From contig OY727097.1 of NCBI GenBank assembly GCA_963402885.1, positions 31,737,401 to 31,801,400 of the forward strand: 64,000 nt of DNA, read 5' to 3'. Source of the DNA: Antedon bifida (lineage: Eukaryota > Echinodermata > Crinoidea > Comatulida > Antedonidae). Of the stretch, positions 1 to 12,765 are shown in pieces. The first letter of the stretch is position 1. Each line of letters begins with the position of its first letter. The notes beneath the pieces are model-generated. The model was not told where the DNA came from. It worked only from the letters and a program-made list of their open reading frames with translations, and did not search any database. Both the position numbers and the translations under genes were made by a program.

Positions 1-3000
1 TTGTAACGACAATGAATTCACTGTTTATAATTTCTCTTTGATATACAGCTTTGTCTTATTAGATAGCATACATGTTGAAGTTAGTTGTATCACATACCAT
101 GTTGAAGTTAATTGGATAACTTACCAGGTTGATGTGATTAGTAGTATGAAATTGGTGTATTGGATCCAGGTATAAGTTCGTTAAATGTTATATACAGTAA
201 TACAAATGTTATATACAGTAATACTAATTGATAATTAGTGAAGTGACCATAATTATAGTAAGCTTGCTTGTGATTGTTTTTATTGTTAAATTATATTACA
301 CTGCTGGAAAAATAATAATTATGACGTTGTTTTATACAGGGTTTGTTCCTGTTTAGAAAAATAAATGATACAGAGTAAATGCAGCCTCATCTTGCGTATT
401 GTTTTGTTGCATGGGATACATGGCTTCACAAACCAAACCTTAATGGTCTAAACCTAGCAAATCAATATTAAGGATTCCCGAACCACGACATACGATATAA
501 ACAACATTACACGCATACATCGTAACGCGAGCATTTCATTCTATACGCATACGCACTTTATCGAACATAATTTAAACCAAACCAAATCATACATACAACA
601 ATTAGACATCAACCGATTCAGTTCAAAACCAGTTTAAGGTAAACTTTTTAATTTAAATTAATTTATGTTTCTATCCACTCTACCATATTCATATAAAGAT
701 ATTGTGGAACCACGTCAGGTCAAGTTCAATATTGAATATCGAAACGTGGCAGGCTATAGGCGCTTGACCTTTGACAAGATCGCCTAAAATTTATAAATTA
801 AACTTACGATACTTATTATTGTATATTCAGGAATAGCCGCTCCATAATCTCTTTGCTTTTCTTCTTTATATCTATATTTTATATTTTTAAATTTATACTA
901 ACAAATATATTTTTATCAATATTATAATCATAACAATAAATATTTTAAAAATATATATAAAATATTATTTATCACATAATATACAGTCTAGGATAATTAT
1001 TGGATATACAAAATCATTACACCCAACTACTATCTTCATCTCCTATATACGGAACATCATTTGGATAATAGAACAAATCACATATCTACACATAATCAAA
1101 CATCGTATACTCTATCTCTAACAATATTTCAATCTTCTATCGACTAAAGCTGAAGTATAGTCGTTATCTCGGGACCGTTCTATGGTCACCACCAGGTAGG
1201 CTTACTTCATCAAGGCTTCTTTGAATGGATGTACTGGTTGGGAGCAGAAAAGCTAGTAGACCATACCCAGTACCGTTTTGATTACGATCAATCGGGAAAT
1301 TACCTCACGACGTTACTTTAAATTTCCTATTTGTTGTCGGTGCCTTTATTGTGAGCGAGGTCAAACTAAATTGAGATACAGAAACCTCATTAGAGGTAGA
1401 TGAATTAATTAATCAATTGTCATCTCTCAGTGGTCAGCTTATTATATGAAAGCTGTACTGCATTTTTCTTGTCTTGGTTTTATTGGTTTTTTTTTTCTGA
1501 ATAATAGATACATACATATATAGTTGTTTCATCATGTTTTTATTATACAAACTTAAGATGGCTATCTATAGGCAAAAGTTAAATCAAGTCAATTAACAAA
1601 ATGTTTTACTTAATATAACACATTTGCATTGGTTAACGTTGTTAATGCCAGAAAGAATATCAAGACATTTGGAATTGAAAAATGCTTCTTTACATATGTT
1701 TAAGTTTGTATTTTTTTTTTTTTTAATATTTCGCTTTTCATTTAAGACAGCCTGCTCAATCTCACACTCAACATACTCCAATCACAAACTAGACTTTTGA
1801 ATATTTCGCTTTTCATTTAAGACAGCCTCCTCAATCTCACACTCAACATACTCCAATCACAAACTAGACTTTTGAATATTTAAACCCATAAATTTAATAA
1901 GGATATATTAAATTTTCATGACTATTTGTTGATTATTTCATAAACCTCACACTTTGCTGGCTGAGAAAAACCTAATGTCTACAAACAAACTTAGAAGAAG
2001 TAAATCAAAAATATCTGTTTATAAAATTCTCAATTCTCTTCAATGTATTATACAATAATGCACATGATTTTTCTTCAAAATTTGCTGGTAGAAAAAAGGT
2101 AGATTGATGAAAGGGAAAGCTTAATTTATCCCAGCTTAAATTATATTGAAGCATAATGAAGTCATTTATGGTCATTTTAAATTCATAGTGATATAAAAAA
2201 AGATCGTAAAATGCCTAACTACATGACGCCTTTGTTTAATGGTGTCAAGGAAAAAAGAGTTATGGATACAGTAAAAATGACTGGGGTGAAACTACCATGT
2301 TTGCTCCGTAAAGTAACACCTATTATGCTCTAACAACGCCTAATTTTACTTTCATCCTAGAAAAGTTGAAACTTATTGAAAGGTAGTAAAATAAGAATTA
2401 TTGACAAGATAGTAGGCCAGGTTAAACGCTGGCATCGTAAATTTTTCTGGTAGTCAACTCAAATTATTAAGGTCAGTAAATTTACATTTTTCTCAATTAT
2501 ATCATTAGGTATTCTACTGAATGTGGGTGTTGTTTGTGTAATAGTTCTCAAACCAACATTTTAAATAACTCTGTTGAGACAGGAATGTCCTGAAGAACTA
2601 CCAACATATTTAAGAATAATATTTTGAGAATGCACTAAGTCTCTAAAGTACATTCATTTATTTAATACTATTGAAATGTGTTTTTCCCCTAATATAATCT
2701 CAGTGGCAGATCCAGGTATTTCAAATAAGGATGGAGTGGGGGAAGAACAAGAAAGGGAGTGGATCGTCACAAAAGGCACTCATTCCTCTTTCAACAAATA
2801 TATACAGATAAATAAATAAACAGTAACTAGTAACATAGTGGTTAAACCCTCATGTTTGGTGTGGATGGTTAAAAGCATCGATTTCTCAATGTTTATACGT
2901 TTCATTTTAAATATATAAACAAAATATCGTATTATTCTCGGCCAGCTTAGACTTTAAGCTCTATGGTTGAAAATCATAATCTTCTTATTCTGCAAATGAA

Positions 3001-4268
3001 ATGTGATATTCATAAGGAAATAAACTTGCTGAAAGAGGATAGCTTTGCCGTCTCAACATTCATTTTAAAGATTATATATTTTTTTAAATATATTTCTGAA
3101 AGGTAAAAGAAAAAATAAATATGAATACCGAATGTCGATATTAATACCTGTCAAATGCTGAATGTTGAATATTAGAATCATACTTTTCTGTGTTTTACTT
3201 TTGTATTGTATTCAAGGATTTCTCATTCAAACAGTAGATTTCAATATTAACAATGCTCCATCTCACCTTTTCCTTTTCTCATGTACAAAAAAACCTTTCA
3301 ATGAATCATTTATGTTCTTAAAATTCTTCTTGAAATATTCTAAGTAGAAGTATGCTATGTTTAAATGTTTTATTTGTTGAAAATGACACAATTTTTAAAA
3401 TTAAAATGTAATTTTGTAGATATAATAATAATATAATTTTATGTTCTTTAAATTCTTTCTTGAAATATGTATATTTTATTTGTTGAAAATTACAATTAAT
3501 TTTTCAAATTCAAATATAACGTTGTAAATTATTTTTGTTTACATTTTTCGTTTCCAACTTATAATACCACACTAGTCACAGATGCTAACTATGAGAATAT
3601 CTTGTAATGTTTATTTAATTTTTCATGGATGGAATAACGGTCATATTCCCATGGTTCAGCAGCTTTCTTGCATAATACGCGTACATATGTTGATTGGTTG
3701 ATTGCAAAACAACAGACTACCCCATTCATTGACGACATATCTCTTTGATAGTACTCTGTACACATTGGACAAGCATCCATTGACATCCAATCAATACAAC
3801 TTGTTTCCACCACAACAAGTTTCTATGGTGATGAGTTGCTGTGGGCTACATTACAATAGCCCAGGAATCATTTTCTTAATTAATTTGTTACAAATCATAA
3901 AATCAATTTGTTGAAGAAACATTTCGTTGCTGGAATCACAAATGTATTGATTGGAATGAAATTGATAGTATGGATGGTGGCAGAAAGCTAAATGCCTCTT
4001 GTTATTGTTGCAAAACAACTCTTACTTTCTTTATATCCACATTTTCCTTTGGCATTTCTCATTCATTGTGAAGTTTCTTCTTCTCATTTAAAGTTATTTC
4101 AGAAGTAAACAAATTAATCGCCCTTTACTTCACCCAAATATTTGAATATTGGAAAATATATGTTCTCATATTTTCCTACATAATTATATCTGCTTTTGCA
4201 GTTTTTCTTTTAGATTGCAATATATTTCATAGCAGATTAGTAAATTTCATTCCTTTTAAGCTGAATTA
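1..4268. other. Gene-free AT-rich flank
   Basis: No supportable gene. The stretch at about 480-1370 has more CpG and less poly-A/T than its surroundings and may be a decayed retroelement. A 75-bp tandem duplication lies at 1725-1874. Short reading frames here, including a 74-codon cysteine-containing one at 3589-3813, show no known domain and lack splice support. Confidence 0.6.
1725..1876. repeat. Two tandem copies of a 75-bp unit
   Basis: The unit beginning AATATTTCGCTTTTCATTTA occurs at 1725 and again at 1800, followed directly by a third partial start. The copies differ at only one base (CCTGCTC versus CCTCCTC), so the duplication is recent. Confidence 0.9.
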
Positions 4269-4358
4269 AGCTTGGTTCCCACATGGACGCAATGCAAACC
4301 TAACATATCTGGTCAACTTGCTTACGTTGTTGCGTTGCATTAAAGTTGGAACCAAGCT
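4269..4358. mobile_element. Short MITE copy, AGCTTGGTTCCCAC family
   Basis: The left end reads AGCTTGGTTCCCAC and the right end is its inverse, GGAACCAAGCT. The 90-bp interior contains CGCAATGCAA and, inverted, TTGCGTTGCAT. The same ends recur at 13.4, 47.3 and 63.97 kb. Flanking bases are TTA on the left. Confidence 0.7.
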
Positions 4359-4359
4359 A

Positions 4360-5247
4360 ATAAAAGACAAGAATCTTCTCAGTCTTCATGAAGGTAACTC
4401 ACAGAATACAAAATTCTCATAATCCCTGAAAATTGTGTTGTAAAGATATTTCTTTTCAATATATTCAGTCTTGAATGCGAAATGCAATTTAAACAAAAAT
4501 ATTCTAAAAATCCTTTTTGAAATTCAGAATCTTGGTGCCTTTGCTTCAGTTATTCATGGTTTTGTATGAAACATATTGTGTATTGGTTGATATGATCAGA
4601 ATACAAATCAAGTTTTTTTCTTGTACTAGAGGTTACTGACTTTCACTCCATTCTACTATTCATCTCTCCACTTTCTATTCTCATTTTTCATTCTTAAAAC
4701 TTTATTATCATGACACAATTATGAGTTATGTTCTAAGTTAATACTCTATCTGTCCTACAACTTCTCCATGCTTTAGACCCTTATACTACCATAGGGGGTT
4801 TTTCCTGGCCAAACATATCTTGAGCAATTTTCATTGTCTTCGTAGACAGCAATGATAATGGGATAACTACCATTAGTTCGATGATGACATTTTCTTTTGA
4901 GACATGGAATTTCAAAATACAACTTTTTTCTATTTCAAAATCTTTTAGAAATATTGATAAAAACTCAATATTTATGCTTATCTCTTAAAAATATGAATTG
5001 AATATTTAATTTAAACTGCTATATTATTTATCATAATCAATAATCTGGTTTCATTAGTAGTTTTTACAGAGATTTAATTATTGAAAGCCATTTGATTAAA
5101 TAAATGCATTACAATCAATAATGATAAATGATAAACCAACCTTCAAATTCAGTATGCAAGAAATTAATACATTTATCGACGAGGAATGGGAAGGGTTTGG
5201 AACTGTAAAGGTTTTACATGAGTATCTGTTGCTGTATTCACTAATCT
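4360..5247. other. AT-rich stretch, nothing recognised
   Basis: No gene, structured RNA or repeat was recognised. The reading frame on the minus strand at 5096-5278 overlaps a MITE end and is not credible as a gene. Confidence 0.6.
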
Positions 5248-5608
5248 CACTTAAAGATGTATTGTCCCCCAAAAACATGAAAAATGAAGATTATTAAAAT
5301 CAAACCTTGAATATGCCATTTTGTAATTTTAACAAAGTTAATCACTTCCGTAATAAAAAAATCCCGAAAAAATAATGTTTTCACTTATAAAATGACAAAA
5401 TAAACAGTTAAATTCAACCAAAAATCCATTGGCTGGCAGCCAATTTGACTATTTTTTGCTTTAAATTACAGTTTTTTCAGGTAAATAATTTTTTTTCCGA
5501 TCCAATTTTTGGTCAAAGTGAATAACTATTATGTGACATTAAAATGGCATATTCAACAAACAAATTTCAAAAATTTATTTTTTCAGGGGGACAATACATC
5601 TTTAAGCG
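5248..5608. mobile_element. MITE with TTAA-flanked AGATGTATTGTCCCCC ends
   Basis: The left end at about 5252-5270 reads TTAA then AGATGTATTGTCCCCC. The right end at about 5586-5605 is the exact inverse, GGGGGACAATACATCT then TTAA. TTAA on both sides is the target duplication of piggyBac-type transposons, so this is probably a non-autonomous piggyBac-like element of about 360 bp. The interior has a small palindrome ATTGGCTGGCAGCCAAT and no reading frame. Confidence 0.75.
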
Positions 5609-5638
5609 AGATATTCTCCTTAAACACTAAGTATTTCA

Positions 5639-5777
5639 CTTAAGCAGAGCCGTAGCAAGCATGAGGCAGACGAGGCGCTCGCCAATTTCTCAGCACAGCT
5701 CGTCATATTTTATATAATTATATTTAAAGCATCTTTGCCTCGTCTGTTTTTAACCTCTCACTACGGCCTTGCTTAAG
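5639..5777. mobile_element. 139-bp imperfect palindrome, likely MITE
   Basis: The ends CTTAAGCAGAGCCGTAG and CTACGGCCTTGCTTAAG are near-perfect inverses, and an inner pair AGACGAGGC / GCCTCGTCT continues the stem. It sits only 31 bp right of the preceding element. There is no coding capacity. Confidence 0.65.
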
Positions 5778-6035
5778 TCAATAAATATTTAATAATTTTC
5801 CTTAATATCAGTGTATTAATAAATGAGAATTTTTAGATTTAAAGGGTAAGGGTTTCTCTAATTGTGAAGGAGAATGTAGCTACTGGGCCTCACATCACGA
5901 GTATCTGTGGCTGTACCCACCTTTAATACTAAATATTTCAGTCAATAAATATTTAATGATTCCTTACTATAAATGAGAAGGGTAGGTATTTCCCAAATTG
6001 TGAAGGGGAATATAGCTACTGGGCCTGACATCACA
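5778..6035. repeat. Two diverged direct copies of a ~130-bp unit
   Basis: The phrase from TCAATAAATATTTAAT to AGCTACTGGGCCT(C/G)ACATCAC occurs at about 5778-5897 and 5941-6033. The second copy has a ~27-bp deletion and several substitutions. Confidence 0.7.
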
Positions 6036-7280
6036 AAGATTAGTAGATGAAGAATTTTGCCTTTCCATTCTCCACTAATACTATCCTTCATGAAAACTAA
6101 ATGAAATGATATACTGGTTAACAAGATATAAAGATGCATTTCATGTGCGCAGTAGATTGTTGACTAGAGATCCGTACTTAGAAAATATTAAGTTACTGAT
6201 TAGTATCAGGATTTTCCATTAAGTACCATGCATTACTATAATAGCATTATTCATCCACTCCTGTATAGTGATGTCTAGTTCAACAAGACTTAAACTAAGA
6301 CACAATATAGAAGATACATCTCTGGCTTACTGTCCATGAGTATTGTGATCTGGGCTGATTTACGTGCCTCTCAATTTATCATCCCCACGGGGTCGTACTG
6401 TTAAACAGCAAACTCTACAACTCAATGACACAGAGTATTTCTAAAATACCAATGCTGAAATTGTCTAATACGGTAATAAATCCAACAAAAACACTCATCA
6501 ATTATGGTTTCTATGTCATATTTGAGATGATTGCTTGCATTTTCTTCTTGGTATATTGGCAAATGTTTTAAAAGGTAGATATTTCAGTTTACCAACACCT
6601 CCACTCCTCCCCTTCACCACCTTACCTTAACTCCCCCCACCTCCTTCCTTTCACATTTACACAATAGGCTTGCAAGTGACCATATAACTATTTTCTTTAC
6701 CTACTTTATAATTATTCATTAAGATTTGTGGTCATGAAAGGTTGTATTTTATTGTTAATATTTTGTTTGTTGTAACTATATTGTATTTTAAATTAACTTA
6801 TTATATATAAATTAAATTATCAGTTATAACCCACTGAACTGGAATAGTCACGGCAGGGAATTTGGTTACAGTAAATTCATAAATTAAAAAATTTAAACAA
6901 AATTCAAAAACTAATTTCCAATGAACAGTATAAAACTATACCTTTACAAATAGATAGAATAAGTAATATAGTTAGAGAAAGAATTTAGGAATATTTACTG
7001 CTTTTCTGCATTTATTTGTTAATGTACATTCAGATTGTAACGTACACTTCATCGGTTATCTTTTGCTCTCTTGAGATACAGTTTGTTTGTTGAGAGATCT
7101 TTTTCTGCCTTTGTTTTGCCTTCCATGACACTTTCCTTAATTGAAAAAATTAAGATAAATGGTGCAATGTCGTGAACCAAATAAAACAAAACATTTAGAG
7201 ATGAATAAATAGATTCATGATTCTACTCAAGCTCAGAACAAATAGCTTTCAAGGAAAATTAATTATTTGAAATTGCATTA
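6036..7280. other. AT-rich stretch, nothing recognised
   Basis: I see no gene or repeat family here. A pyrimidine-rich tract of short CCTCC/CCACC runs lies near 6595-6655. Confidence 0.6.
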
Positions 7281-7382
7281 AGCTCTGTCTACAAATATAG
7301 CAGTGATATGACCAAATATGGTAGTGATATGACATCATCATGTCCATATATGGGCACATCACATAAAGTTTCAAACAGAGCT
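7281..7382. mobile_element. TA-flanked MITE copy, AGCTCTGTCTACA family
   Basis: The left end is AGCTCTGTCTACA and the right end is AAAGTTTCAAACAGAGCT. The core GACATCATCATGTCCATATATGGGCACATCACA is shared, in part, with six other copies. The left end lacks the ACTATCAAACTT segment, so the copy is internally shortened. Confidence 0.75.
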
Positions 7383-8307
7383 TCAGTAACTCAGGTGGTT
7401 TATGTTTGAACCAAAAACCCAAATGTGTTTCATCACATTTTTACTTGGTATTTCATCTTTATTTTATAAATGTATGCGTTTCTGGAAAATTTATTATTGA
7501 GCCGATTAACCCAGATAGAAAAAATTTGTAGGGAGAAGGTTGACATGTTTTGATGTCAGTTTGATAAATAGTTTACTAAATAATTGCCAAATCTTTGTCT
7601 TAAATTTGTTGTTACATTAATTTCTGGAAAATTGTATAAATACAGAAAGTGTAAGTGCACAGGAAAAAAAAACATCATGATATTCATGGTTTATGTATTA
7701 TATAATTTATAAGAAAAATTATCTCTGTAATAAAATTGAAATAATTCATACGCAGCCCCGAAGGTTTTCAAATGAATAGATTGTTTTTCTTTTGCGTTTT
7801 CTGAAAGATTGTATCATTTATATTGCGCATAAATTTATTTTTGATTTATTGAATACGCCAAAGCATTCCTTTGATATAATGTATCAATTATCAAGGTTTA
7901 TTGCATATCAAATAGGTTTTCTGAATTTTTTAGTGAAACCATCAACATACGATTTATGAAGTTTTTTATAGTGCCGATTTTTGTATATTGATGCGGAATA
8001 TTTAACTGAATTTTCCTAACATCTGCTAATAAATTTATTTTGAATAATCAGCATTGACTGGCACACCAAGTTTATTATTTTTATATATGAATGATAATAT
8101 AATAATGAATGCAAAAATCCATTGTAAGGATGGAAGATTATCTTTGATATGATTTAAAATACAAATTTACTAATAATATGAATATGATGTTCCCTGCAAT
8201 GAAGAAAAGTGGTTAAGAAAGTTAAAACTAAAATTAAAAGAGAATTTACTATTTTGTATTCTGCTTATTGTTCCCTGTCAGAGAAGAATAACTCGACCAT
8301 AAATGGA

Positions 8308-8455
8308 AAGAATTATTATTATTATTATTATTATTTATTCAGGCAAAATATAAAAAAAAATATATGATACAAATCAATAGATTAAACAAACATGACACAA
8401 GGAGAAAATATAGAAAGCACAAAAGCAGCCTAAGCCACTGTCACCAATTAGATGT
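8308..8455 (-). mobile_element. LINE-type retrotransposon 3' end
   Basis: On the minus strand the sequence runs into TTTTGCCTGAATAAATAAT and then (AAT)n. A poly(A)-like signal followed by a short-unit tail is characteristic of the 3' ends of CR1/L2-type non-LTR elements. Only the 3' end is present; no reverse transcriptase remains. Confidence 0.45.
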
Positions 8456-8570
8456 GTACCTCCATCCAATGACTACTAAATAAGTAATACAAATAATATA
8501 AATAACATAGATGATGACTTAAAGTTAAAAAGGAATTACTTAATTATATTAAGAATGCCTCTAGAATGAG

Positions 8571-9308
8571 ATGAACACCTCAAGAAAGGGATGAACACTG
8601 CAAGAAAAGGATGAACACCTCAAGAAAGGGATGAACACCTCAAGAAAGGGAAGAACACCTCAAGAAAGGGATGAACACCTAAAGAAAGGGATGAACACCT
8701 CAAGAAAGGGAAGAACACCTCAAGAAAGGGATGAACACCTCAAGAAAGGGAAGAACACCTAAAGAAAGGGATGAACACCTTAAGAAAGGGAAGAACACCT
8801 TAAGAAAGGGATGAACACCTTAAGAAAGGGAAGAACACCTTAAGAAAGGGAAGAACACCTAAAGAAAGGGATGAACACCTTAAGAAAGGGAAGAACACCT
8901 AAAGAAAGGGATGAACACCTCAAGAAAGGGATGAACACCTCAAGAAAGGGAAGAACACCTCAAGAAAGGGATGAACACCTAAAGAAAGGGATGAACACCT
9001 CAAGAAAGGGAAGAACACCTCAAGAAAGGGATGAACACTGCAAGAAAGGGATGAACACCTCAAGAAAGGGATGAACACCTTAAGAAAGGGAAGAACACCG
9101 CAAGAAAGGGATGAACACCTTAAGAAAGGGAAGAACACCTAAAGAAAGGGAAGAACACCTCAAGAAAAGGATGAACACCTCAAGAAAGGGATGAACACCT
9201 CAAGAAAGGGAAGAACACCTAAAGAAAGGGAAGAACACCTCAAGAAAGGGATGAACACCTTAAGAAAGGGAAGAACACCCCAAGAAAGGGATGAACACCT
9301 AATGAAAG
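8571..9308. repeat. 20-bp minisatellite, about 37 units
   Basis: The unit is ATGAACACCTCAAGAAAGGG in uninterrupted tandem. Two positions vary repeatedly: ATG or AAG at the start of the unit, and C, A or T at base 11. A few units have ACTG, ACCG, ACCC or AAAAGG. The variant order of units 8611-8730 recurs at 8911-9030, showing a higher-order duplication with a 300-bp offset. Open frames on both strands (8871-9074 and 8920-9138) are by-products of the repeat. Confidence 0.97.
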
Positions 9309-9854
9309 CCTTTTAAGGCAAGATTATCATCTCAGTGTTGCATCACACGCTTATTTCTAGTTTATTACCTTTAGTTGAAGGAATAAACTCCCAAGAGGAT
9401 CCTATCTATTGATTATAGACAGAACCAAAGGTGTAGATTTACTTTAATCTGTTGTCAATTACAGAAATAATCCCTGTAAATCCAATTGTAATCCCCACAA
9501 ATCCAAGTAAATTCTGTACATAATGAACCGGCGATATTGACCGTATTATATGGAATGTAATTTGATGTTATGAATGTTGTATGATTGATATTAAATCTTT
9601 TGTGCATGCCGTTTTAGTTGCGGTGTAGTGAACACAAGAAAAATCGGCACGTGTGGATTGTGGACATGCATCTGAGACAGATGAGGCAGGATTGGAAATA
9701 AATAAAAAAGAAATAAAAATGAGAAAATTATTAAAAGATTGTTTTAGCTCCTCATGATTGTGATTTCAAACCAAGTCAGTAGTCAAAAGTGCTCCTTACA
9801 AACTAGGCAACAGTAATGTTTCACATTCTGTCTACTTTTTCAAACAAAAAAATT

Positions 9855-9921
9855 GTGATCATGTCCATATATGGGCACATCACATTTTTTTGTCACATAA
9901 AGTTTGATAGTGTAGACAGCT
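9855..9921. mobile_element. Half copy of the AGCTCTGTCTACA MITE family
   Basis: Only the right half is present, from CATGTCCATATATGGGCACA to AGTTTGATAGTGTAGACAGC. The left end is missing. Confidence 0.75.
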
Positions 9922-12694
9922 TAATGCATATTAATCAATCTTTATGCACCCAGATTCCAGTGTATTTTTAGTTGGCATTAGTTTGCCATGTCTGGGTAGT
10001 ATTTTTGTGGAATAACCCCAATCCTGGCTATGGGCTTGATGTCCACTCTGCAACTTAACATCTATTATCTCATGTTAGGTTCACAAGTTTCTAATCCAGA
10101 TGATTTAAGTTATCCAGAGTTGGCTCTTTCTTTTCAAAGACTTTTGAAATGAAGTTAAAATTAATTAAATTCGAAATTTTCATTACAGAAAGTAATCATT
10201 CTATATTATATTGTAAATGACGTTTTCATTACATAAAATAAAATAATTTTGACTATTTACTTTAAATTGAAATTTTCTAAATACTACTTTAATACTATTG
10301 TCTTTATTATAATTAGTTTATTGGTTTGATGTTTAATGCTCTTAATCTGTTGAACATTTTGTATCTCACATTGTTTAATCCATCATAATTGGACATGATG
10401 TATGTAATCTCTACTCAAACTCATCAGCTTATAATGCTCCATCATTGATGTTGTGGCAGTATTGTAGATCTTGTGAACTCCAGCTCACACAACGTACGAG
10501 AGTAATGGCTTGTACGAGAGTTGTAGAAAGTATTGCCGACGATTAGTATTATGTTTTGCATGCTGTAAGGAATAAACATGTAATGGTCGCTTTGAGGGGT
10601 TTCCCAAGAGAAACTCATTCAGGTGTGTCATGTTATGATGCAGCAGAAGAACTAGATAATAAGGAGATTGAATGTAATTTATACATATATGGATGTCATT
10701 AGTGTTTTTAGCACGCTCTAGATGTCTGGTTGTCGGTCTTGTATGGTCTCATTTTCGTGTTTGCCGATTACTTAAAGGATCCCATGAGCTGTGACTAAAT
10801 TCAATTACTGTCACTGCAAATAATAATTAGTTTTCTTTCTTTTGCTGCTTTTTAAAATTTTTTGCTTAATTTGATGCATGAGACATTTAAAAAAAAATAT
10901 CCATATCATTTATACTCATTTCTCAAAACAATTGGTAAATATTACATCCATGTTATGATATAATTATGCTGCTCTATTTAAATAAGAAACATTTAATTAC
11001 ATGTTTTTAAATCAATGATTTTTTCAAAGTAAATACTCCTCCTAACAGCTGTAAGTTCATGACAGATGGATTCATTTCTAAAATAAAAGTATCTAAAATT
11101 AAATACAAATATTCATAATGTAAACATTAATGATAGTGAATGAAATGATAAATATAGTTTTGACAAATTATAATATTGCTAGACTCAACCAGGTGTTAGG
11201 GTACAAGTGTAGATTTACACTTGTCTTTCATACTTGTATTATTCCATTGTTTGGACCTTGGCATAATATATATAAATATAGTTTTTATGAAAATAAACTG
11301 AATATTAAATCCACTTGTGAGGTCTTACTTAATATAGTAACTCATAGTATGTTGCCTTGAAGTTGTTAGATATTTCTTCACTCATTCCCATAAAATTAAT
11401 AAAAAAATGAATTTATTCTAATAAAATAATTTTATCGATTTTATGTTTGCCTTTCTAAGCAAATTATTAAAATATAATGTTAGAATTCTTGTTGCCATAG
11501 TTACAACGTGATAAAAAAAATGAACAGTTGTTTATAAGTACACTAAACACTAGTAAGTTTTCACTATCTCAACGCGATGTTTATCGTCATTAAAATTGAT
11601 ATTCTATCTCAAATTTCATGAAGTAAAATTTTTAATTTCATTTTAGAAATTATGCGACTAGTTATATACAAAACACTTCATGAAATTCAATAGTTGCTAT
11701 ATATATATATATATAGCTTTTATAGCTTAAATATAGTTGTTATAGATATATTTTTTAAATATACAGTTTATATCCCTTGACTCAGAATAAAATAAATATT
11801 ATATTTTCGATTAAATAGTATGTAATATTTCTGCCTCAACAAGTTTACAGTCATTGACAAGAATTGTTTAAATTCTTCAATGTTTCAATAAATGGGGGGG
11901 CCTGGGTATTGGCGAAAATTACGGGGTGAAATTCAACAATCAAATTTACCATCAAGTTTTCACTTAAAATTTATTCTAAATTAGAGGATGGGATTATACT
12001 TGGCCATATGCACAGTGGCTTAATGGATATGAGCACTCATTGGCTAATCCCTGGGCCCCAGAGCTTATGGTGACCCCTGAGCAGGGCCCCACAGGAAAAT
12101 ATTATACTTGGCATATGCAGTACATACATTTTATCCTACTGAATTTCTCCTTCATTTAAATAAGTACGCTATATCTAGAAGAAGCTATTGCCCACCTAAG
12201 TTATGAGCACCTGGCCTCATACAAAAGCCATTAAAAACTGCTCATTTTGTGATTGCCTTTTCCTATTGTTTTGTGTGAAACTTTATCCATGACATTAATA
12301 CAAGGCATTCAATAGAAGCGTAGTATCGTCATTATTTGGTACATAATGGGTTGTGAAAGTACAGATTGGAAATGTTCGATTTCTTGAAAATTACAATGGT
12401 ACTGTTTGGTTATAGAATTGTAGTCATGTTGTCAACACTTAGATGACAGTTAATGAGAATTCCATATTTGTTGTGTTTCAGTGTGAAAAATATTTGATTT
12501 TTTACTATTAGGTGGGGGAGGGTGTTTTTTCCATATCTAATATCTAATTTGAGGTTCGACCAGAGGATATCAATCTAACGCATAGCCTTGCTGCACAATG
12601 GCATTGGTCAATTATCTTAATTTTAAATAATGTAATGATTAACACTGGTCAGTTACTAGGTCAGATGTTTTGTATGCAAGTTTGTTTTGTAATT

Positions 12695-12765
12695 TAGAGT
12701 AACATGTGATTCGAACCCATGACTGTAAACTAGAGATTCCAATCCTTCTGTTGTGCCACAATGTA
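12695..12765 (-). mobile_element. tRNA-derived SINE or tRNA pseudogene
   Basis: The minus strand has TGGCACAACAG, which fits a polymerase III A box, and about 35 bases later GGGTTCGAATC, a perfect B box. The sequence between does not fold into a good anticodon arm. This is the signature of a tRNA-derived SINE head rather than a working tRNA. Confidence 0.5.

Noticed and set aside
898..915. WAVE-binding (WIRS) motif in the protocadherin tail, residues around MMTFSSNS (numbers are residues)
   Set aside because: The spacing after Phe does not fit the required pattern, and no other match exists in the tail.
3589..3813. 74-codon frame with several cysteines (CPMCTEYYQRD)
   Set aside because: It begins at GTG, not ATG, has no splice signals, and the cysteine pattern fits no family I know.
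8871..9138. Open frames of about 70 codons on both strands within the 20-bp repeat
   Set aside because: They arise because the repeat lacks stops in most phases; there is no start context, splice signal or known domain.
8571..9308. Possible CRISPR-like array
   Set aside because: The 20-bp units are directly adjacent with no unique spacers, and the DNA is eukaryotic.
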